Of a DNA stretch of 64,000 bases, positions 60,501 through 64,000 are shown in pieces. Origin of the DNA: Phylloscopus collybita. Taxonomy: Eukaryota > Chordata > Aves > Passeriformes > Phylloscopidae. Both the position numbers and the translations under genes were made by a program. The stretch covers positions 8,242,001 to 8,306,000 of the forward strand of contig JAJNNQ010000002.1 in NCBI GenBank assembly GCA_027886175.1, in the 5' to 3' direction. The notes under the pieces were generated by a model. It searched no databases and was not told the origin of the DNA. It was given only the letters and a program-made list of their open reading frames with translations. The first letter of the stretch is position 1; each line of letters begins with the position of its first letter.

Positions 60501-63020
60501 AATGCTTTGCATGACAAAACACATCTCCACCTTGTTCATGGCAACTGCAGTAACTATAAAACAATGTGAAGTTCTCCATTCATTAAGAATTATTCTCTTC
60601 ATTATTCATTTCCCATATGTTAAGCTCTTCTGATGTAAGTGCTATTTACTTTGCAGCTCTAGCCATCTGGAAAGATATTCTGTTATTTTTTCTTCTACAT
60701 CACAACTTTTTCTCATTAATTATCCTTACTTTCTCTTTTATAGATTGCTTTAATTTATTAATGACATGTAAGCAACAAAGTGCTTTAGAAAAAAAAAACA
60801 ATAGAAGTTTGACAGTGTTTGCAAAGAGATATAATACCTTATTAAACCAAGTAATTTAGACAGGAAAAAAGACAAACCAACTTTCTGGTATTTAAGTTTT
60901 GTTTTCAAAACTCTAATATACTTGAAAGCTGGTTTGAATTTCTCCAGTACTAAGCAGGTACTTCCTTTCCTTATACACTTTATTTTTTAAAACCATCAAA
61001 AACTCTGTTCCATTTCTTGACAGAGGCTACTTCACTGATCTGTAGCCCACTGGGTTCAAAAGAGATTTGAAGGAACTCAGATTCCAAACATGATTTCCAA
61101 ACCTAAAACCTCAAGGGACCTCAGTTTTAATTAATGCAGGTGACTATTTTCCATTTTGAGCATTGTACAGTTTTCAAATGGAATGTATTTAAATTAGAGG
61201 CCATCTCTGTGTACTGATAGCTCTGCACAACCAGGGACACGTGGCAGGTGACATTAAAGGAAATGTACTGGCTTCTTCAAAAGCTGGCAGACCAGCTTTG
61301 AGATATTTCAGATACTTTCAGGCATTTACAATGGGAAAGATTTTAGAATACCCTGAGAGCAATCTTCATGTTTATAGTGCTGTTGGGACCAGAGTTGCTC
61401 AGGTGGAACCGCTGATGCATAGTTAAATCTTCACTCTCTAGCAGCTGGCTTAGAGGCAGCTTGAAGTTCCCCAAAGAACACTGGTGTTGTTCATCCCTCA
61501 CCTGCAGGAACACAGAAATTAAGTAGCTTTGTATCATCTGCCTTGTACAAATTCAAAGGCGGAAATTACATTTTTATTTAAAAACAAAAAATACAAACAA
61601 TATTGAAAGCAGTTTGTTCTTAAACCACATTTCCCTGATTTTAAGATTACTTTACATTGAAGGAGGTAAAAACAAATACACTCAATGCCTCATTTCTTCA
61701 AACTTACCTTCTAGAGCAAAAGTAAGACAGAAAATTAACCACATCCGCATCTACCAGATCCTTGATCAAAATAACTGCATGGTTTCCAAACTGTCTGTGT
61801 GAAAATGAATTTCCACAGCTATTAGAGGAAGAGTCCTCATTTACACTCATTACACTCTTAGAACTGTGTAAAGGACATGCCAACAGTGTACAGGGATACA
61901 GTATTTGCATAAAGTGAATACTTCCTTGGTATGAGAGAGGAAAGATTCCTAGTTCCAAACTGATATACCAAATTTACTTTTGGATTTTTTTTTAATTAGA
62001 AAAGACAACCATTAATTATTTTATTCATGTGAGAGCCTGGTTATAGTCTTTCTTCCTTTTAGTAGTAAATGGAAATAAACACTTAATTGCCTGGTTTTAA
62101 AAAAAATAAGTATAATTTTAATGGTGTTCACATTATATTCAGTCACATTTAATAACAGCCTTTAATGTTACTACTGCAACATCTTTGAAAAGAAAGGTAT
62201 CTAAAGCGAGTGAGACACATACCTCAACTTCAAGATCTTGTCTTTTGGGATTGTGTACAAAGAAAGTGAAGTTTTCCTCCCATACTGGTTCATTGGTCTT
62301 GTATCTAATCTGAAGTTAAGAAAAAATGAAGTACACGAATTATAAAACAGTCTGTCTCATAGAGGTGGTGTCAAGAGATGAGCACATTTTTCATTTTGGC
62401 GTTTTATTTGGTGTGTGCAGAGAAGGGCAGCAAGACTCAGGAAGGGTCTAGAAAACAAACCTGATGAGGAACAGCTGAGGGAGCTGGGGTTGTTTAGTCT
62501 TCAGGAGGCTCAGGGGGGAACCTTATTGCTGTCTACAACTGCCTGCCTGAAAGGAGGCTGTAGCCAGGTGGAGGTCAGCTTCTTCTCCCAGGCAAGTGAC
62601 AGGACAAGAGGACACAGCCTTAAACTGCACCAGGGCAAGTTTAGGGCAGACATCAGAAAAAAATTCTTCACAGAAATAGTGACTGGGCACTGGAATGGGC
62701 TGCCCAGGGAGGTGGTGGAGTCACCATCCCTGAGGTGTTTAAGAAAAGACTGGATGTGGCACCTGGGGCCATGGTTTAGTTGATGGTGGTTTTAGGTCAT
62801 AGGTTGTAACCCTTGGCTGCTCGTTGCCAATTTCAGTTCTGGTGGCAACTCGGTGTTGTGTATATGCTCCATGGTTTGGAGCCAAAATGCCAAGCTCACA
62901 GACCAACCAAATATGAAGACAGAGCCAAGTCCAAAGAGTAGGAACTTACCTTACTTTCCTGGGCCTTGTGTCCAACTGACAGCAAAACAAGTGGGTTGGG
63001 ATTGCTGTTTATTTTCTTTC
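54503..63020 (-). CDS. ESYT2: ESYT2, extended synaptotagmin 2 (3' part, 9 exons; continues past window)
   Basis: An ER-anchored tether at ER-plasma-membrane contacts that moves lipids by its SMP domain and binds membrane through C2 domains. The window holds the last 375 residues. First comes the distal part of C2B (NSNPNPLVLLSVGHKAQESK, then IRYKTNEPVWEENFTFF). Then comes a Ser/Pro/Lys-rich linker ending SVKEPTPSIASDISLPIATQ and ELRQRLRQLEN. The complete C2C domain follows (GQIQLTIRHSSQRNKL, GSDPYVRMYLLPDKRRSGRR, LNPVFDQ), with the basic patch known to bind PI(4,5)P2. The tail is KGWTQWYDLTEDGTRP then HGAS. All junctions are GT-AG and in phase. Upstream exons (transmembrane hairpin, SMP, C2A) are beyond 64000. 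Neighbour order with NCAPG2 matches human 7q36. Confidence 0.96.
54675..54724 (-). CDS. ESYT2: ESYT2 penultimate exon
   Basis: Phase 0 to 2: VLIPLASEELAKGWTQ. The donor is TG|GTAAGT. Confidence 0.96.
55613..55718 (-). CDS. ESYT2: ESYT2 exon, C2C part 3
   Basis: Phase 2 to 0: FDFSVSLPEVQRRTLDVAVK and NSGGFLSKDKGLLGK. The donor is GTAAGT. Confidence 0.96.
55719..57066. other. ESYT2 intron in C2C
   Basis: 1.35 kb. It contains a 16-bp palindrome (55944-55959) and a long chance-looking frame on the minus strand (56459-57052). No recognised mobile element. Confidence 0.6.
55944..55959. repeat. Perfect 16-bp palindrome
   Basis: TGGCCTCTAGAGGCCA is self-complementary, intronic in ESYT2. Confidence 0.9.
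57067..57198 (-). CDS. ESYT2: ESYT2 exon, C2C part 2 with basic patch
   Basis: Phase 2 to 2: NLIAFSEEGSDPYVRMYLLP, then DKRRSGRRKTHVSKKTLNPV. The donor is AT|GTAGGT, which makes the junction residue Met where human has Ser. Confidence 0.95.
57737..57835 (-). CDS. ESYT2: ESYT2 exon, C2C part 1
   Basis: Phase 2 to 2: GTTLGQSPLGQIQLTIRHSS and QRNKLIVVVHSC. The acceptor is TTTTTCCTGCAG and the donor GTGAGC. Confidence 0.96.
57836..59955. other. ESYT2 intron before C2C
   Basis: 2.1 kb; contains a CR1 3' end (59085-59352). The rest is featureless. Confidence 0.65.
59085..59352 (+). mobile_element. CR1 LINE 3' end, old copy
   Basis: GAGGCCATAGTGAAGCTGCA, GGAAGAATGTTTTCACAGTG and TCTGTCCAACCTCTATGACC correspond to the CR1 3' region. 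It is strongly diverged. Confidence 0.8.
59956..60344 (-). CDS. ESYT2: ESYT2 exon, C2B-C2C linker
   Basis: 129 codons plus two bases; the largest coding exon here. It is Ser/Pro/Lys-rich, begins VLSLEKQARSPDHQHSAQVK and ends with the conserved ELRQRLRQLE. The donor is AA|GTACGG. The linker differs much from human in its middle, as expected of a disordered region. Confidence 0.95.
60345..61351. other. ESYT2 intron after C2B
   Basis: 1.0 kb, nothing recognised. Confidence 0.6.
61352..61501 (-). CDS. ESYT2: ESYT2 exon, C2B part 3
   Basis: Phase 0 to 0, 50 codons: VRDEQHQCSLGNFKLPLSQL and RFHLSNSGPNSTINMKIALR. The donor is GTATTC. Confidence 0.96.
62223..62309 (-). CDS. ESYT2: ESYT2 exon, C2B part 2
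   Basis: Phase 0 to 0: IRYKTNEPVWEENFTFFVHN then PKRQDLEVE. The donor is GTATGT. Confidence 0.96.
62413..62815 (+). mobile_element. CR1 LINE 3' part in short ESYT2 intron
   Basis: Reads CAGAGAAGGGCAGCAAGACT through AGCTGAGGGAGCTGGGGTTG to GGGCTGCCCAGGGAGGTGGT and TAGGTCATAGGTTG. It keeps ORF2-like LRELGLFSLQEA and REVVESPSL. It is opposite in orientation to the gene. Confidence 0.93.
62950..63020 (-). CDS. ESYT2: ESYT2 exon, C2B part 1 in window
   Basis: Enters in phase 1 (G|GA). It encodes GKKINSNPNPLVLLSVGHKA then QESK. The donor is GTAAGT. The human insert exon found in some isoforms before GKK was not seen downstream of 64000. Confidence 0.94.
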
Positions 63021-64000
63021 CTGACTGGTGAAGAAAAAGCGAAAACTTTGCCTTCAGAATAAAGCAAAACCTCTCCCCTCTGAAACTTAATGCTTGCATC
63101 TTAAAAAATACAAATCATATGCATTCTACTACATGCTTCTCTATTATTCTCAGTGTTTATTCAGCCGGCTGGAATGGCAGACTGGCGAGTAGCTGGTGAA
63201 CACATCAACACGAAGGCATCCAACTCCCTGAATATGCTGAAGCAAAATGCTACTAATAAGCAGAAGTTTTAGACTCATTTCCATTTTCTTTAAATGAAAC
63301 TGGTAAGATGCAAATTCATATCTTTTAATGAGCATTACAATCCCCAAAGCTAATGAAGCATAGTTAAAACTGCAAAATGAATATTGCATGCAGATGGGAG
63401 ATATGAAGAAAGCACAAACTCAGGAACTTTATATACAGTGCTGTAGAACTATTACATTGGATGTTGTATCCAACACTGATGTTCCCTGCTTTTCAGTTTG
63501 GGGAGAAAGAATATGCACTATAATGTATGTGAGGGATATTTCTACAGTTTACCAAATACTCTTTAATAGAGAATCAACCATCTGCCATATCTGAGCCTTG
63601 CTCACCAGCTGTATAGCATTACATCAAACTGTGAAAACAAACATCAGTTTAGAAACAAATTATATATGCAAAGGAACATTCCAACAATAAGTTTCTTTCA
63701 AGAATTTCAACTTAATCTAACAAAAATTCAATTTAGGAAAAAAAATTTAGACATGAAAGTTAATCATCTCAAGTGAGTGTTAATGCTGTTTAAAAAGTCT
63801 AGAAAATGTAGGATAGGTGGTTACTTTGAGTTCTACCCTGTAGGAAAATCAGGTATAACAACACAAAGTTAGTTAAAATCTTCATAATGCATGTAAGGTC
63901 ACAATTACAACCAAGTGATCCTAATATTTTATATTTTTAAATTAAAAAAGTGCATGACTTAGATATATTTTTTGATTTGAACTTACATTTTGGACATCAT
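63021..64000. other. ESYT2 intron at window end
   Basis: No exon that could precede the phase-1 GKK exon was found. A donor-like GTAAGT lies at about 63981-63986 on the minus strand, but joining it would create TGA. The upstream exon is therefore probably beyond 64000. Confidence 0.6.

Noticed and set aside
62415..62783. 122-codon plus ORF
   Set aside because: It is the CR1 ORF2-like 3' region (LRELGLFSLQEA), not a host gene.
63150..63389. 79-codon minus ORF with a GC-richer end
   Set aside because: No match to the expected ESYT2 residues and no phase-compatible splice sites.
63980..64000. Donor-like GTAAGT at the window end as an ESYT2 exon
   Set aside because: Joining it to the phase-1 GKK exon gives TGA, and the residues do not match ESYT2.
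1..64000. CRISPR arrays, operons, tRNA or rRNA genes, bacterial defence systems
   Set aside because: No regularly spaced repeats, no cloverleaf with A/B boxes noticed, and gene structure is clearly vertebrate; a tRNAscan run would be needed to exclude tRNA pseudogenes.

Overview
This is a vertebrate, and almost certainly avian, genomic window. It holds long AT-rich introns, small exons with GT-AG borders, one CpG island and repeated CR1 LINE ends. It also holds two long-terminal-repeat fragments resembling those common in bird genomes, plus a third degenerate one. I cannot determine the bird order. There is no operon-like or prokaryotic gene structure, no CRISPR array and no RNA gene that I can recognise. 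The ordinary reading is two housekeeping or cell-biology genes on the minus strand, in the order also known from human chromosome 7q36 (NCAPG2 then ESYT2).

About 0.1-42.5 kb: the complete NCAPG2 gene (condensin II subunit G2), read right to left. I joined 27 coding exons by hand. Every junction is GT-AG, all phases agree, and the frame is open for 1147 codons plus a stop at 439. Human NCAPG2 is about 1143 residues. One non-coding first exon lies in the CpG island. Introns carry CR1 fragments, LTR fragments, simple repeats, a pair of diverged direct repeats and one unexplained coding-like block (31.4-32.3 kb).

About 42.0-43.1 kb: the CpG-island promoter of NCAPG2. It has a perfect TCTCGCGAGA element, GC boxes, a 20-bp GC-rich tandem repeat and an unusually CpG-rich CR1 copy.

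About 43.1-51.4 kb: intergenic DNA with two CR1 pieces, a small isolated GC-rich patch and a CTCF-like motif; otherwise nothing recognised.

About 51.4 kb to the window end: the 3' half of ESYT2 (extended synaptotagmin 2). Nine exons encode the C-terminal part of C2B, the Ser/Pro-rich linker and all of C2C, followed by a roughly 3.1 kb 3' UTR. The gene continues beyond 64000.

The two genes are transcribed in the same direction but have separate roles: chromosome condensation in the nucleus, and ER-plasma-membrane tethering with lipid transfer. Exon borders were read directly from the sequence. Gene identities rest on remembered human homologues. Transcription start and poly(A) positions are inference.
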